A stretch of DNA of 64,000 nt from Streptococcus sp. 2342. Lineage in GTDB: Bacteria; Bacillota; Bacilli; Lactobacillales; Streptococcaceae. How positions within the stretch are numbered: the stretch's first letter is position 1; each line of letters begins with the position of its first letter. Below the pieces are notes generated by a model. That model did not search any database. It was not told the DNA's origin and saw only the letters and a program-made list of their open reading frames with translations. Where the stretch lies: assembly GCF_013276795.1 (NCBI RefSeq), contig NZ_VMLR01000002.1, positions 1 through 64,000 on the forward strand. The letters run 5' to 3'. The position numbers were made by a program, and so were the translations under genes. Below, one piece after another: positions 47,516 to 57,169 of the stretch.

Positions 47516-49033
47516 ATGATAAAAATCAATCACCTGACCATCACACAAAACAAAGATTTACGAGACCTTGTCTCAGACTTAAACATGACCATCCAAGACG
47601 GGGAAAAGATAGCTATTATTGGAGAGGAAGGAAATGGCAAATCAACCTTGATTAAAACTTTAATGGGAGAAACTTTACCTGATTTCACTATCAGGGGAGA
47701 CATTCAATCTGATTATCAATCAATAGCCTACATTCCTCAAAAACTCCCCGAAGAGCTGAAAAAGAAAAGTCTACACGACTACTTCTTTTTGGATTTTGCT
47801 GATTTAGACTACAGTATCCTCTATCGTTTGGCTGAGGAGTTACACTTTGATAGCAACCGTTTCGCTAGCGTTCAAGAGATTGGAAGCCTTTCGGGGGGCG
47901 AAGCTTTGAAAATTCAGCTCATCCATGAGTTAGCCAAACCCTTTGAGATTCTATTTTTAGATGAACCTTCAAATGACCTAGACCTTGAGACGGTTGACTG
48001 GCTAAAAGGTCAGATTCGAAAGATTAGGCAAACCGTTATTTTCATTTCCCATGATGAGGACTTTCTTTCTGAAACGGCAGACACTATTGTCCACTTGCGA
48101 CTGGTCAAGCACCGTAAAGAAGCGGAAACACTAGTAGAGCATTTAGACTATGATAGTAATAGTGAGCAGAGAAAGGCTAATTTGGCCAGACAAAGCCAGC
48201 AAGCAGCCAACGACCAAAGAGCCTACGATAAAACCATGGAAAAACATCGGCGAGTCAAGCAAAATGTAGAAACTGCGCTTCGAGCTACTAAAGACAGTAC
48301 TGCCGGTCGCCTATTGGCTAAAAAAATGAAAAATGTTCTCTCTCAAGAAAAACGCTTTGAAAAGATAGCTCAGTCCATGACCCAAAAACCACTTGAAGAG
48401 GAAGAAATCAGACTTTTCTTCTCAGATATACAGCCATTAGCGACTTCTAAAGTATTAATCCAACTGGAAAAAGAAAATTTGTCCATTGGCGAGCGAATTT
48501 TGGTGCAAGAACTACAACTAACTATCCGTGGCCAAGAAAAAATTGGTATCATCGGCCCAAATGGTGTTGGAAAATCAACTCTGTTAGCCAAGTTACAGCA
48601 ACTACTAAGTGCCAAAAGAGAGATTTCACTTGGTGTTATGCCACAAGATTACCATAAAAAACTACAATTAGATTTATCCCCAATAGCCTATCTCAGCAAA
48701 ACTGGGGAAAAAGAGGAACTACAAAAAATCCAATCTCACCTAGCCAGTCTCAATTTCAGTTATCCAGAAATGCAGTATCAAATTCGCTCCTTATCTGGCG
48801 GGCAACAGGGTAAACTCCTGCTTTTGGATTTAGTCTTGCGCAAACCCAACTTTCTCCTGCTGGATGAACCTACACGAAACTTTTCTCCCACTTCTCAACC
48901 CCAAATCAGAAAACTCTTTGCCACCTATCCTGGTGGTCTCATCACTGTTTCGCATGACCGTCGTTTCTTAAAAGAAGTTTGCTCGATCATCTATCGCATA
49001 ACAGAACACGGTTTGGAGCTAGTTAATTTATAA
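47516..49033 (+). CDS. ABC-F ribosomal protection-type ATPase
   Basis: A 505-residue protein with two ABC ATPase domains and no membrane segments, of the ABC-F class whose antibiotic-resistance members (Vga, Lsa, Msr types) dislodge drugs from the ribosome. Domain 1 has Walker A GEEGNGKST near residue 37, LSGGEALKIQLIHELAKP and LFLDEPSNDLDLETVD. The inter-domain linker is charged and helical (about 195-285). Domain 2 has GPNGVGKST, LSGGQQGKLLLLDLVLRKP and LLLDEPTRNFSPTSQPQ, where the usual NHLD is NFS. The start at 47516 has SD GAAAGGG; the upstream in-frame ATG lacks one. The drug range is unknown. Confidence 0.88.
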   Translation: MIKINHLTITQNKDLRDLVSDLNMTIQDGEKIAIIGEEGNGKSTLIKTLMGETLPDFTIRGDIQSDYQSIAYIPQKLPEELKKKSLHDYFFLDFADLDYSILYRLAEELHFDSNRFASVQEIGSLSGGEALKIQLIHELAKPFEILFLDEPSNDLDLETVDWLKGQIRKIRQTVIFISHDEDFLSETADTIVHLRLVKHRKEAETLVEHLDYDSNSEQRKANLARQSQQAANDQRAYDKTMEKHRRVKQNVETALRATKDSTAGRLLAKKMKNVLSQEKRFEKIAQSMTQKPLEEEEIRLFFSDIQPLATSKVLIQLEKENLSIGERILVQELQLTIRGQEKIGIIGPNGVGKSTLLAKLQQLLSAKREISLGVMPQDYHKKLQLDLSPIAYLSKTGEKEELQKIQSHLASLNFSYPEMQYQIRSLSGGQQGKLLLLDLVLRKPNFLLLDEPTRNFSPTSQPQIRKLFATYPGGLITVSHDRRFLKEVCSIIYRITEHGLELVNL

Positions 49034-49219
49034 GATTCATACTCATGAGGATAATTCTTTGCTTTGGAGCGCTATTTAAACATTATAATCAGTGAATAAA
49101 TCTTATATCCACATTCAAGTCAATAATTTCTTTCAAGATCATTTGTAATCAACTCTAAATAGACGGATAAAAACTACTTCTAACTATCAAAAAACGAGCA
49201 CCTCCTCAGTTGGAAATGC
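49034..49219. other. 3' flank of the ABC-F gene with left half of a split terminator
   Basis: AAAACGAGCA at about 49193-49202 is the left arm of a terminator whose right arm TGCTCGTTTT lies beyond the ISL3 element at 50689-50698. No gene is seen in this stretch. Confidence 0.7.
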
Positions 49220-50683
49220 GGCTCTATAATATTTGTAGTGGGTAAATCCCTATAGATATTATGGAGCCTATTTTAGGGTAGAAAAAAGTCCCATATGACC
49301 TATAATGAAAAGCGATCAAACAACTCATTAGAAAGAATCATATGGAACAATTACATTTTATCACAAAACTACTAGACATTAAAGACCCTAATATTCAAAT
49401 TATAGATATCATCAATAGGGATACACACAAAGAAATCATCGCCAAACTGGACTACGATGCTCCATCTTGTCCTTATTGTGGAAGTCAAATGAAAAAATAT
49501 GACTTTCAAAAACCTTCTAAGATTCCTTACCTCAAAACGACCGGTATGCCTACTAGAATTCTATTTAGAAAGCGTCGTTTCAAGTGCTATCATTGCTCGA
49601 AAATGATGGTCGCCGAGACCTCACTCGTCAAGAAGAATCACCAAATTCCTCGTATTATCAATCAAAAAATTGCTCAAAAGTTAATTGAAAAGACTTCTAT
49701 GACCGATATTGCCCATCAGCTTTCCATTTCAACTTCAACTGTCATTCGAAAGCTCAATGATTTCCACTTTAAGCATGATTTTTCTCGTCTTCCTGAGATT
49801 ATGTCCTGGGACGAGTATGCCTTCACTAAGGGAAAGATGAGTTTTATTGCACAAGATTTTGATAATCTCAACATCATCACTGTTCTTGAGGGTAGAACAC
49901 AAGCTGTCATTCGTGATCACTTTCTTAAATATGATAGAGCCGTCCGATGTCGAGTGAAAATCATTACTATGGATATGTTTAGTCCCTACTATGCCTTAGC
50001 TAAACAGCTTCGCTTTCGAATTTCTAGGCTCAGGCTGAAACAGTCTCCCAGACTGTTTCACTCCCATGTGCTAAAATCGTTCTAGATCGTTTCCATATTA
50101 TCCAACATCTCAGCCGTGCTATAAGTCGTGTCCGTGTTCAAATCATGAATCAGTTCGATCGAAAATCCCATGAATACAAAGCCATCAAACGTTACTGGAA
50201 GCTCATTCAACAAGATAGTCGTAAACTCAGTGATAAGCGATTTTATCGCCCTACTTTTCATATGCACTTAACCAATAAAGAGATTCTTGACAAGCTTTTG
50301 AGCTATTCAGAAGACTTGAAACACCACTATCATCTCTATCAGCTCTTGCTTTTTCACTTTCAGAATAAGGAACCAGAGAAATTTTTTGGACTCATTGAGG
50401 ACAATCTAAAGCAGGTTCATCCTCTTTTTTCAGACTGTCTTTAAAACCTTCCTTAAAGATAAAGAGAAAATTGTCAACGCCCTTCAACTACACTATTCTA
50501 ACGCCAAACTGGAAGCGACCAATAATCTCATCAAACTTATCAAGCGCAATGCCTTTGGTTTTCGGAACTTTGAAAACTTCAAAAAACGGATTTTTATCGC
50601 TCTGAACATCAAAAAAGAAAGGACGAAATTTGTCCTTTCTCGAGCTTAGCTTTTCTTCAACCCACTACAGTTGACAAAGAGCA
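49220..50683. mobile_element. ISL3-family insertion sequence with 8-bp target duplication
   Basis: The element is bounded by GGCTCTATAATATTTGTAGTG on the left and CACTACAGTTGACAAAGAGC on the right. GGAAATGC flanks it on both sides (49212-49219 and 50684-50691), the 8-base duplication expected for ISL3 elements. It is 1464 bases long and carries a broken transposase gene on the plus strand. A shorter relative lies at 30237. Confidence 0.9.
49342..50649 (+). pseudogene. ISL3-family transposase, disrupted
   Basis: The frame from 49342 gives MEQLHFITKLLDIKDPNIQI, the zinc-finger CPYCG/CYHCSK region, the HTH IAHQLSISTSTVIRKLNDFH and DDE segments MSWDEYAFTKG and TMDMFSPYYALAKQL. A foreign stretch of about 50 bases near 50010-50062, with GAAACAGTCT/AGACTGTTTC palindrome, then breaks the frame. 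It resumes at AKIVLDRFHIIQHL in a new frame to VHPLFSDCL, shifts again, and ends NAKLEATNNLIKLIKRNAFG to a stop at 50649. The protein would be about 418 residues if intact. It is probably inactive. Confidence 0.88.
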
Positions 50684-50820
50684 GGAAATGCTCGTTTTCT
50701 TATGTTGCCATGGTTTATAATTACAATGAGAAATAGGAAACAGCCTTGAATGGGAAAATCTCCTAGATCTACGACCACAAACTTTTTTATCTACCAACTT
50801 TTTTATTCTGCTGGTTTTTC

Positions 50821-53800
50821 TTAGTTTCCAGTACTTGTTGTATACTCTGTTGTTTCCTTTTCTGAAGCTGATTCAGCAGGTTTAGAATCTGTTGCGTTGC
50901 TCGGTTTGTTTTCGTCGCTAGCAGTTTCACTGTTAGATTCTGCAGTTGCGTTTGGTTGGTTCTCAGCACTGGTGTTATCTCCATTTGCCTCGGCATTTCT
51001 TGCTGGATTTGTTTCTTCGCTTGTGCTTGATTTTGACTGGATTTGGTGATTCAAAACTAGAATAGCTTTTGTCAATTCAAGTAAAGCTGCTTTGTCTTTA
51101 CTCTTAGCAGAAAGTTGATCTAGTAATGCATCCACTTTATCAAAGTCCTCATCAGAACCATTATTACTTTCTAAATAAGAGTGAAGCGATATGAGAATAT
51201 CGTAGAGTTTTTGATAGAGTACAAGTGTCTGAGGATCTTGTTCAGCATTTTCTTTCTCTTGTTGAAGAGCACTAGCGATACGAGTCAAAACATCTTTCAC
51301 CTGGCTGTTTACTTCATCCAAGTCTGCATCAGCCTTGTTTGTAGCAGCTTTGAGATTTTCTACTTCTTCTGCCAAAGATTGTCTGATTCCTTCTTCTTGG
51401 ATTTGCTCCAAGAGTTGATTTGCCTTGCTCAAGAGACTTTCTACTTCTTCCTTGCTAACATGATTGACATGCTCTTCTTTTTTAAGATCAGGATAAAGAT
51501 CTTTCAAAAATTCATAAATCGCTTGCTTAGCAGATTGGTTATCAACTGTTTCTTTATCTAAAACTGTTTCATTTACTTTTGTAGAAGCTGGCTGATTTTT
51601 CAAAGCCTCTTCTACTTCTTGTTTTGTTTGGTAAATGCTTGGGAACAGTTTATTCAAGTCCACAGCCTTACGGAAGGATTGAGATTGATATAAAGTAAAA
51701 GTCAAATTAGCTACTTTACTACGAAGCTCATCACTTAAACGACCATCAGTTACATGCTCATAGAAGTACTTGATATATTCCACTGTTGTATCACCAGTAC
51801 GATCATTAAAGTCTTGAAGAGCTTGAAGTTGTGATTCAACTGCTACTAAAGCAGCTTCATCTTTAGCCAACTTAGCCTCTTGGAGTCGAACGAGAAGGTC
51901 TTTTTTAGGAAGTCCATAAGAGTCAGTATCTAGTGTATTGATTTTATCGATCAAGGCCTGATATTTCTTATCTAAAGCACTTGTTTCAACAGGTTTGACA
52001 CTTTCATCAATATGGATATATTGCTTATCAAAGAGATCAAGTGTCGCAAGATAACCTGCTGTAGAGTTAGTTGCTAGTTTCTTCATATTTTCAGTAAACT
52101 GTCCTAAGGCTAACTCAATCTGTCTTTGTTTGATTGGATCGTCTTTATAGACGTTTCGACTTTCAGCAAGAAGTTGATCTACTTTTGCTAAAACTGTTTT
52201 CTCATCAAAGGCCCCAGGCTGATAGTTGGATTTCAGGGCTGGAATTTTGTTTTTCAAGGCTACTTCATAGCCCTTAGTTTGAACCTTGATGTAGTGATTG
52301 TGGTCTCCATGAGGGATCACAAAACTGCCGTTTTCAACCTGCAAACGATAAGGTGATACGCGATCACGTAAGGCAGTCGTATAAAGTTCATTTAGGAAAT
52401 CAAGTTCAGGATTTCCAGTTTGGAGTGGAAGTCGAACGTGTTCCTTACGAACAGCATAGGGATGGATATGAGTTGGATCGTAGGCTTGGTCAGGATTATT
52501 AAATACAAAGAAACCTTTTGAAATTCTAATAGCTTCAAGTGGAACCCCATAGGTCTTAGAAATATAAGCTATTTTTTCTTCATCACTAGCATCTTTAGAG
52601 AATGATTCAACAGATTTTGCAAGTGGTTGAACAGGCTCTGCATCATGATGTGTTTTCAAATGTTCCTGAGCTTCCTTAATTTGATCAGCTGTCAAATCCT
52701 TTTTGAAGAAGTAATGATTGTGGTCTCCGTGACTCATGATAAATCCTTGATCATCCTCACTAATGACACGATCGGCATCAAAACCGTGATCGTGATCTTC
52801 ACCATGATGGTGGTCATGCTCATCGCCATCGTGATCGTCATCATGAGCTGGATTTGGTGTAGCTGTATTTACCCCTTTCAAGTGGTCTTGCGCTGCCTTA
52901 ATTTGCTCTGCTGACAAGTCCTTCTTGAAGAAGTAATGATTGTGGTTACCATGAGTCATGACAAAGCCTGCCGCATCTTCCGCAATAATACGATTAGCAT
53001 CAAAGCCGTGCCCATCTTCTTCATGTTCCTCATGTGAAACACTAGGATTGGCTGCAAGAGATGGCGAAGGTGTTGTTAGACCATTATTTGGAAGAGTCGG
53101 TTGTCCAATTACGGTCGATTTTGGAATGTAATGGAAATGATCACCATGTCTTACAATATAAGCTGTAGCAGTTTCTTCGACAATATCTTTAGGATTAAAG
53201 ATATAACCATCAGATGTTGAAGAGATAGGCTTATTTGTAAGTAATGAGGCATGATTCAAAGTAGATGGACTACTTGAAAGACTTCCTAGACTAGACACTA
53301 TTTCATGAGGTTTTTCATTTGTAGAAACTGTAGAACCAGTTCCACTGATAGGCACCATTCTGGCAATCTTTTCTTCTAAAGGAGAAAGCTTGCTGTAAGG
53401 AATAAAGTGGTAATGGTCGCCATGTGGAATCGCAACTCCATTTGGTGTACGACTGATAATCTTAGCAGGGTCAAAGACTAAGCCATCTGATTCACTGTAA
53501 CGTTGGTCACTAGGTGAATCATAGAGTTCTTTCAAAAGACTTTGGAGATTTTCAGCTTTATTTGCTGGCTTGCTAGTTGAGCCTTGTGCTACAGATTGCG
53601 TATTATTGTCACTAGCTGCTGAAGAATAGCTTAACTGGCTCGGTTGCGTATTTTTGCCAGCTAAATGAGCTTTTGCTGCTGCTAATTCACTAGCAGACAA
53701 ATCACTTTTTGGAATATAGTGGTAGTGACCTCCGTGAGGAACGATATAAGCATCACCAGTATCTTCGATAATATCAGCTGGATTAAAGACATAACCATCA

Positions 53801-54348
53801 TCTGTCGTATAGCGTCCCTGAGACCTTGCTACAGCAACATCAGAGCTGACCTTCTCATTATCTTTGACATGTTCTTGTTTTTGACGATTGATTTCATCCT
53901 TGGTTCGAACATTATCAGCATGAGCTACATCTTTCAGGTAGACATAATATTTTCCATTGACCTTGATAATGTAGCCACCCTTGACCTCATTGACAATATC
54001 TCCATCTTTAAGTTGGTAGTTTGGATCCTTCATCAGAAGTTCTTCACTAAAGAGAGCATCATAAGGAACTTTCCCGTTATAGTAATGATAGTGGTCACCG
54101 TGTGACGTCACATAGCCCTGATCTGTAATTTTGATGACAATTTGCTCAGCCTGAATTCCTTCTTTTTGGCTGACCTGGTCTGGTGTCAAGTTTTCACTTT
54201 TCTGACTGGGCTGACTACCATCCACATAAGAAACACGATTATTGTCCTTATTTTCCTGCGATCGATGCTGGTTTAGTGCATATGCACATAGACTCAAGGA
54301 TACGATAACAGCTGATCCAGCTGCTATATATTTTTTACTGAATTTCAT
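50821..54348 (-). CDS. Mosaic pneumococcal histidine-triad (Pht) surface protein
   Basis: Zinc-binding surface protein of 1175 residues, longer than the usual Pht proteins (about 800-1040). It has an N-terminal signal-type helix (KKYIAAGSAVIVSLSLCAYA) and at least seven histidine triads: HGDHYHYY, HGGHYHYIP, HGDHYHFIP, HGDHFHYIP, HGNHNHYF, HGDHNHYF and HGDHNHYI. A His/Asp-rich linker lies near residue 505. The first ~480 residues look like PhtE, while the part from about 590 on (VRKEHVRLPLQTGNPELDFL and a long coiled-coil region) looks like PhtA/B/D. The C-terminus is Ser/Thr/Glu/Asn-rich without LPxTG. AdcR-like boxes lie at the promoter. Confidence 0.9.
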   Translation of the reverse strand: MKFSKKYIAAGSAVIVSLSLCAYALNQHRSQENKDNNRVSYVDGSQPSQKSENLTPDQVSQKEGIQAEQIVIKITDQGYVTSHGDHYHYYNGKVPYDALFSEELLMKDPNYQLKDGDIVNEVKGGYIIKVNGKYYVYLKDVAHADNVRTKDEINRQKQEHVKDNEKVSSDVAVARSQGRYTTDDGYVFNPADIIEDTGDAYIVPHGGHYHYIPKSDLSASELAAAKAHLAGKNTQPSQLSYSSAASDNNTQSVAQGSTSKPANKAENLQSLLKELYDSPSDQRYSESDGLVFDPAKIISRTPNGVAIPHGDHYHFIPYSKLSPLEEKIARMVPISGTGSTVSTNEKPHEIVSSLGSLSSSPSTLNHASLLTNKPISSTSDGYIFNPKDIVEETATAYIVRHGDHFHYIPKSTVIGQPTLPNNGLTTPSPSLAANPSVSHEEHEEDGHGFDANRIIAEDAAGFVMTHGNHNHYFFKKDLSAEQIKAAQDHLKGVNTATPNPAHDDDHDGDEHDHHHGEDHDHGFDADRVISEDDQGFIMSHGDHNHYFFKKDLTADQIKEAQEHLKTHHDAEPVQPLAKSVESFSKDASDEEKIAYISKTYGVPLEAIRISKGFFVFNNPDQAYDPTHIHPYAVRKEHVRLPLQTGNPELDFLNELYTTALRDRVSPYRLQVENGSFVIPHGDHNHYIKVQTKGYEVALKNKIPALKSNYQPGAFDEKTVLAKVDQLLAESRNVYKDDPIKQRQIELALGQFTENMKKLATNSTAGYLATLDLFDKQYIHIDESVKPVETSALDKKYQALIDKINTLDTDSYGLPKKDLLVRLQEAKLAKDEAALVAVESQLQALQDFNDRTGDTTVEYIKYFYEHVTDGRLSDELRSKVANLTFTLYQSQSFRKAVDLNKLFPSIYQTKQEVEEALKNQPASTKVNETVLDKETVDNQSAKQAIYEFLKDLYPDLKKEEHVNHVSKEEVESLLSKANQLLEQIQEEGIRQSLAEEVENLKAATNKADADLDEVNSQVKDVLTRIASALQQEKENAEQDPQTLVLYQKLYDILISLHSYLESNNGSDEDFDKVDALLDQLSAKSKDKAALLELTKAILVLNHQIQSKSSTSEETNPARNAEANGDNTSAENQPNATAESNSETASDENKPSNATDSKPAESASEKETTEYTTSTGN

Positions 54349-54416
54349 AAATCCCTCATTTCAATAAATGATGAAGCTTTTTCTTAACTTCTTTTTCTCG
54401 GTTAAACAATTTTTCT

Positions 54417-54481
54417 AAACCGGTTATTTAACCATTTAATTAACCAGTAAATAGTTTACCTTTTTTAAGTTTATCTGTCAA
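54417..54481 (-). promoter_or_regulatory. pht promoter with AdcR-like sites
   Basis: On the minus strand TTGACA (54476-54481) and TAAACT (54453-54458) are spaced by 17 bases. Just downstream, TTAACCAGTAAA (54440-54451, plus strand) and AATAACCGGTTT (54417-54428, minus strand) each differ little from the AdcR box TTAACYRGTTAA. Zinc-dependent AdcR repression of pht genes is established in pneumococcus; binding here is inferred. Confidence 0.65.
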
Positions 54482-54519
54482 GATTTTTATATCATTTTAA
54501 TTATTGCCTAAATTACCAA

Positions 54520-55025
54520 CCAGCGCCTAAAGACGCTGACTTTCACTTTGCTCAAGCCTTATTGCTCTTGACTCGTCACTTGCATCTTAAAGAAGCTTTA
54601 GTATTACTTACTACTATCCCTAAAAGAATCCTCATATTCTTTTACACTTAATTTCTCTAGTACTATATCATGCTTTACTAGTTCTCAAATTTTCATACTC
54701 GTGAAGAAATCATTCACTGGATAATTTCAACTCCTTTATAACTACACAAACGATGAAATATTTCGCCTAAACTACTTCGATATTGATTATAGATGACTTT
54801 TCGTCTATACTTAGGGGTGAACACAATATGATAGAACAGTGCCACTTTGTGTGCGATAAACTATGAGCCTTTTGTGCCATATTTTTCTCCTTTCGCTTTA
54901 CAATTGGCTTTAACACCTTTATTGTATCGCGTTCGGAGTTTTTTTGGTATAACCTTCGACGCGCACCCGCATAGTGGGTGGTTTGCCTGTCTCACACCTG
55001 ACTTAGTGAGACGGACCGAAAGTCA
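54520..55025 (-). mobile_element. IS200/IS605-type element remnant
   Basis: Contains a disrupted tnpA plus the end structures: a GCGCCTAAAGACGC hairpin region at the right end (about 54522-54543) and a CACCCGC-ATA-GTGGGTG hairpin near 54964-54982 at the left end. The conserved TTTATTGTATCGCGTTCGGAG stretch is shared with 8155-8260. The element fills the pht-ciaH interval. The last part, to 55062, only holds the ciaH 3' flank. Confidence 0.75.
54604..54880 (-). pseudogene. IS200-type TnpA, frameshifted and internally deleted
   Basis: From the ATG at 54880 the minus strand reads MAQKAHSLSHTKWHC. After a one-base shift it reads YHIVFTPKYRRKVIYNQYRS to KGVEIIQ, with the HIV start of the HUH fold. 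After loss of roughly 190 bases, the C-terminus DIVLEKLSVKEYEDSFRDSS is found, ending at 54604. The catalytic HUH and Tyr parts are missing, so it cannot be active. Confidence 0.8.
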
Positions 55026-55062
55026 CATAATACAAAATATCGCCCCATCCGGAGCGATATGT

Positions 55063-56397
55063 TTATTTTTTCTTTTTAGATGATGTGTGGATGGCAATCT
55101 TCACTTCAAAGATTGTTCCCTTTGGCTTATTATCTTTAACAGTAATGGTTCCTTTTAAGGCATCTACAATTTGCTTGGCTAGGGACAATCCTAAACCAAA
55201 ACCACCTTTTTGACGGGTTCTAGCCTTGTCGACTCGATAAAAACGATCAAAAATTTTCTTCTTATCTTCTGTCGAAATACCGACTCCATTATCGGAAACT
55301 AGCAAATACAGATTACGATCGGTCGCCGAGATAAGAAAATCAATCTCACCATCCTCTTCAGTATACTTGACAGCATTATCAAATAGGATGGTCATCAACT
55401 GCTTCAAGAGAAGCTGATCTGTGACAATCGGACGATGGATCCGATTTTCAAAACGAAAGACACGGTCATTTTCAGAAGCAATCATCTCATAGTTTGTGAA
55501 AGTCGTATTGAAAAAACTGGTTGGAACTTCTGCAAGTTCCGGCTTAATCCCATCATCTCTCCGAGCTAAATTCAACAAGTTTGTCGTCAAAAACCGCATA
55601 TTTCGGACTTCTTCCAAACTCGATGCAATGCTTTCACTCACATCCATAATGGTAGCTTCTGGCTTACGAAAGAGGGTCTCTAAGCGATTTTGCAAAACTG
55701 CAAGTGGAGTCCGTAACTCATGACTGGCATTTTCCACAAAGGACTGTTGCTTCTGCATACTCTCAAGCAGAGGACGAACACTGACCCTAGCTAGATAGAG
55801 ACTGGCAAGCAAAGACAAAATCCAGAAACTAGCCATCACGACCACAATCAATTGCTCATGCTTTTGACTGGCCTGCTCCAACTGACTGGTATTTATCAAG
55901 ACAGCAGCATACTTGATATTGGTTGAAACCGAACTGATATTGGTTTCCATCAAAATCATGCGATAGATTTCTTCCTGTCCATAGCTATTAAAAACCTGAA
56001 TCTGATAGATATGTCCTAGTTCTTTCTTCTCTAACTTAATCTTATCCAAGCCCAAAAATCGATTTCCAGAAAGAAGTTGAGTAAAGTTCTTATCAAAGAG
56101 AATGACTTCCGTATTGGAACTGACATTAGGTTTTATTTCTACTTTACTAGCGTCCGCCCTAGCATTTTCTAAATCTTTAATCTCTTCTGTTGCCCTATTC
56201 ACTGCCAGTTGAATAACTGCTTGAGGATTTTCACTCAGTCCGTGGAGTTTATCATCCACCGAAGTATAGAGACTCGAATGCATGACCTGCAAAATAATCA
56301 GAGTCATTGTAGAGAAAATCAGAGTGAAGACACCAAAGTTGCGGATAAAATAACTAAAATCATCCGCATACCATGTTTTTTTTAGTTTACTGAACAT
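55063..56397 (-). CDS. ciaH: CiaH sensor histidine kinase
   Basis: Membrane sensor of the CiaRH system, which affects beta-lactam tolerance, competence and envelope integrity. The 444-residue protein has TM helices near residues 20-42 and 180-205 enclosing an extracellular domain. The H-box is [20 protein letters not shown] near residue 223, followed by the ATPase boxes [35 protein letters not shown] and [13 protein letters not shown]. It overlaps ciaR by 11 bases. An IS200 remnant lies downstream. Confidence 0.95.
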   Translation of the reverse strand: MFSKLKKTWYADDFSYFIRNFGVFTLIFSTMTLIILQVMHSSLYTSVDDKLHGLSENPQAVIQLAVNRATEEIKDLENARADASKVEIKPNVSSNTEVILFDKNFTQLLSGNRFLGLDKIKLEKKELGHIYQIQVFNSYGQEEIYRMILMETNISSVSTNIKYAAVLINTSQLEQASQKHEQLIVVVMASFWILSLLASLYLARVSVRPLLESMQKQQSFVENASHELRTPLAVLQNRLETLFRKPEATIMDVSESIASSLEEVRNMRFLTTNLLNLARRDDGIKPELAEVPTSFFNTTFTNYEMIASENDRVFRFENRIHRPIVTDQLLLKQLMTILFDNAVKYTEEDGEIDFLISATDRNLYLLVSDNGVGISTEDKKKIFDRFYRVDKARTRQKGGFGLGLSLAKQIVDALKGTITVKDNKPKGTIFEVKIAIHTSSKKKK

Positions 56398-57061
56398 CTT
56401 TTAAAATATACCCAACACTGCGCAAGGTTTGCAAATTCTCTGCAAAAGTGGTTCCTTTTAATTTCTTACGGATTTTTGAAACATAAACTTCGACAACTGA
56501 AATCGTTGTGTCACTATCAAATCCCCATAGACGATCAAAAATCTGCGTCTTAGGCAAAATAACATTTTGATTTTGAAGGAAATAAACTAGTAAATCGAAC
56601 TCTTTCCCCAGCAATTCGACTGGAGTATCTTCAACCTTAACGGTATTGGTTGATAAATTGATGAGAATATCTCCATAAGATAGCGTATTTTCATTAAACT
56701 TACCTGAACGTTTGAGAAGGGCCTGAATCCGCATTTTGAGTTCTTCTAGGTAGAAAGGCTTGGTCAGATAATCATCCGCTCCCAGTTCAAATCCATGTCC
56801 TTTGTCATCCAAACTTTCCTTGGCAGTCATAATCAGAACTGGTGTCGTAATTCCCTTTTCACGCAATTCTTTTAAGACTTGGAAACCATTTTTTTCTGGC
56901 AACATCAAATCCAGCAAAATCAAGTCATAGACACCACTTTCAGCTTCGTAGAGACCCTCTTCCCCATCAAATACCTGCATAACATCCGCAAAATCGTCTA
57001 AAAAGTCAAATACTGAATTTGACAGACCTAGGTCATCCTCAACCAATAAGATTTTTATCAT
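56387..57061 (-). CDS. ciaR: CiaR response regulator
   Basis: OmpR-type regulator of 224 residues activating htrA, dlt-linked and small csRNA genes in pneumococcus. It starts [20 protein letters not shown], chosen over the longer ORF because AAGGAGGAG lies before this ATG. The phospho-acceptor Asp is in [17 protein letters not shown] near residue 51. The winged helix ends [20 protein letters not shown] and RSVGYIL. The promoter contains a CiaR-like repeat. Confidence 0.95.
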   Translation of the reverse strand: MIKILLVEDDLGLSNSVFDFLDDFADVMQVFDGEEGLYEAESGVYDLILLDLMLPEKNGFQVLKELREKGITTPVLIMTAKESLDDKGHGFELGADDYLTKPFYLEELKMRIQALLKRSGKFNENTLSYGDILINLSTNTVKVEDTPVELLGKEFDLLVYFLQNQNVILPKTQIFDRLWGFDSDTTISVVEVYVSKIRKKLKGTTFAENLQTLRSVGYILKDVQ

Positions 57062-57085
57062 GAGAAACTCCTCCTTATTAAAACT

Positions 57086-57107
57086 ATTATACCAAATTTG
57101 CCTTAAA
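57086..57107 (-). promoter_or_regulatory. ciaR promoter with CiaR-like repeat
   Basis: On the minus strand TTTAAG-GCAAA-TTTGGT (57091-57107) resembles the CiaR direct repeat TTTAAG-N5-TTTAAG in its first half and part of the second. It abuts TATAAT (57086-57091). Autoregulation is inferred. Confidence 0.55.
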
Positions 57108-57148
57108 AAAAACTCAACTCTCTGCATTTTACATGAGATAGCTGAGTT
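57104..57148 (-). terminator. Terminator between pepN and ciaR
   Basis: AACTCAGCTATCTC pairs imperfectly with GAGAGTTGAGTT on the minus strand and is followed by eight T. It ends pepN and sits directly before the ciaR promoter. Confidence 0.7.
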
Positions 57149-57169
57149 TTCTTTTTATTTTAGGCTTAT

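Noticed and set aside
51181..51561. Plus-strand ORF of 126 codons inside pht
   Set aside because: Antisense shadow of the coiled-coil coding region, Phe/Cys/Leu-rich with no initiation signal.
52627..52914. Plus-strand ORF with many Val, Ile and Met
   Set aside because: Antisense shadow of the His/Asp-rich pht repeats.
50821..54348. Repeated His-rich codons considered as a CRISPR-like or tandem DNA repeat
   Set aside because: The repeats are irregularly spaced protein motifs (HxxHxH) in one long frame, not equal DNA repeats with spacers.
54847..55083. Plus-strand ORF of 78 codons beside ciaH
   Set aside because: It covers the IS200 left end and its hairpin; no homology or SD was seen.
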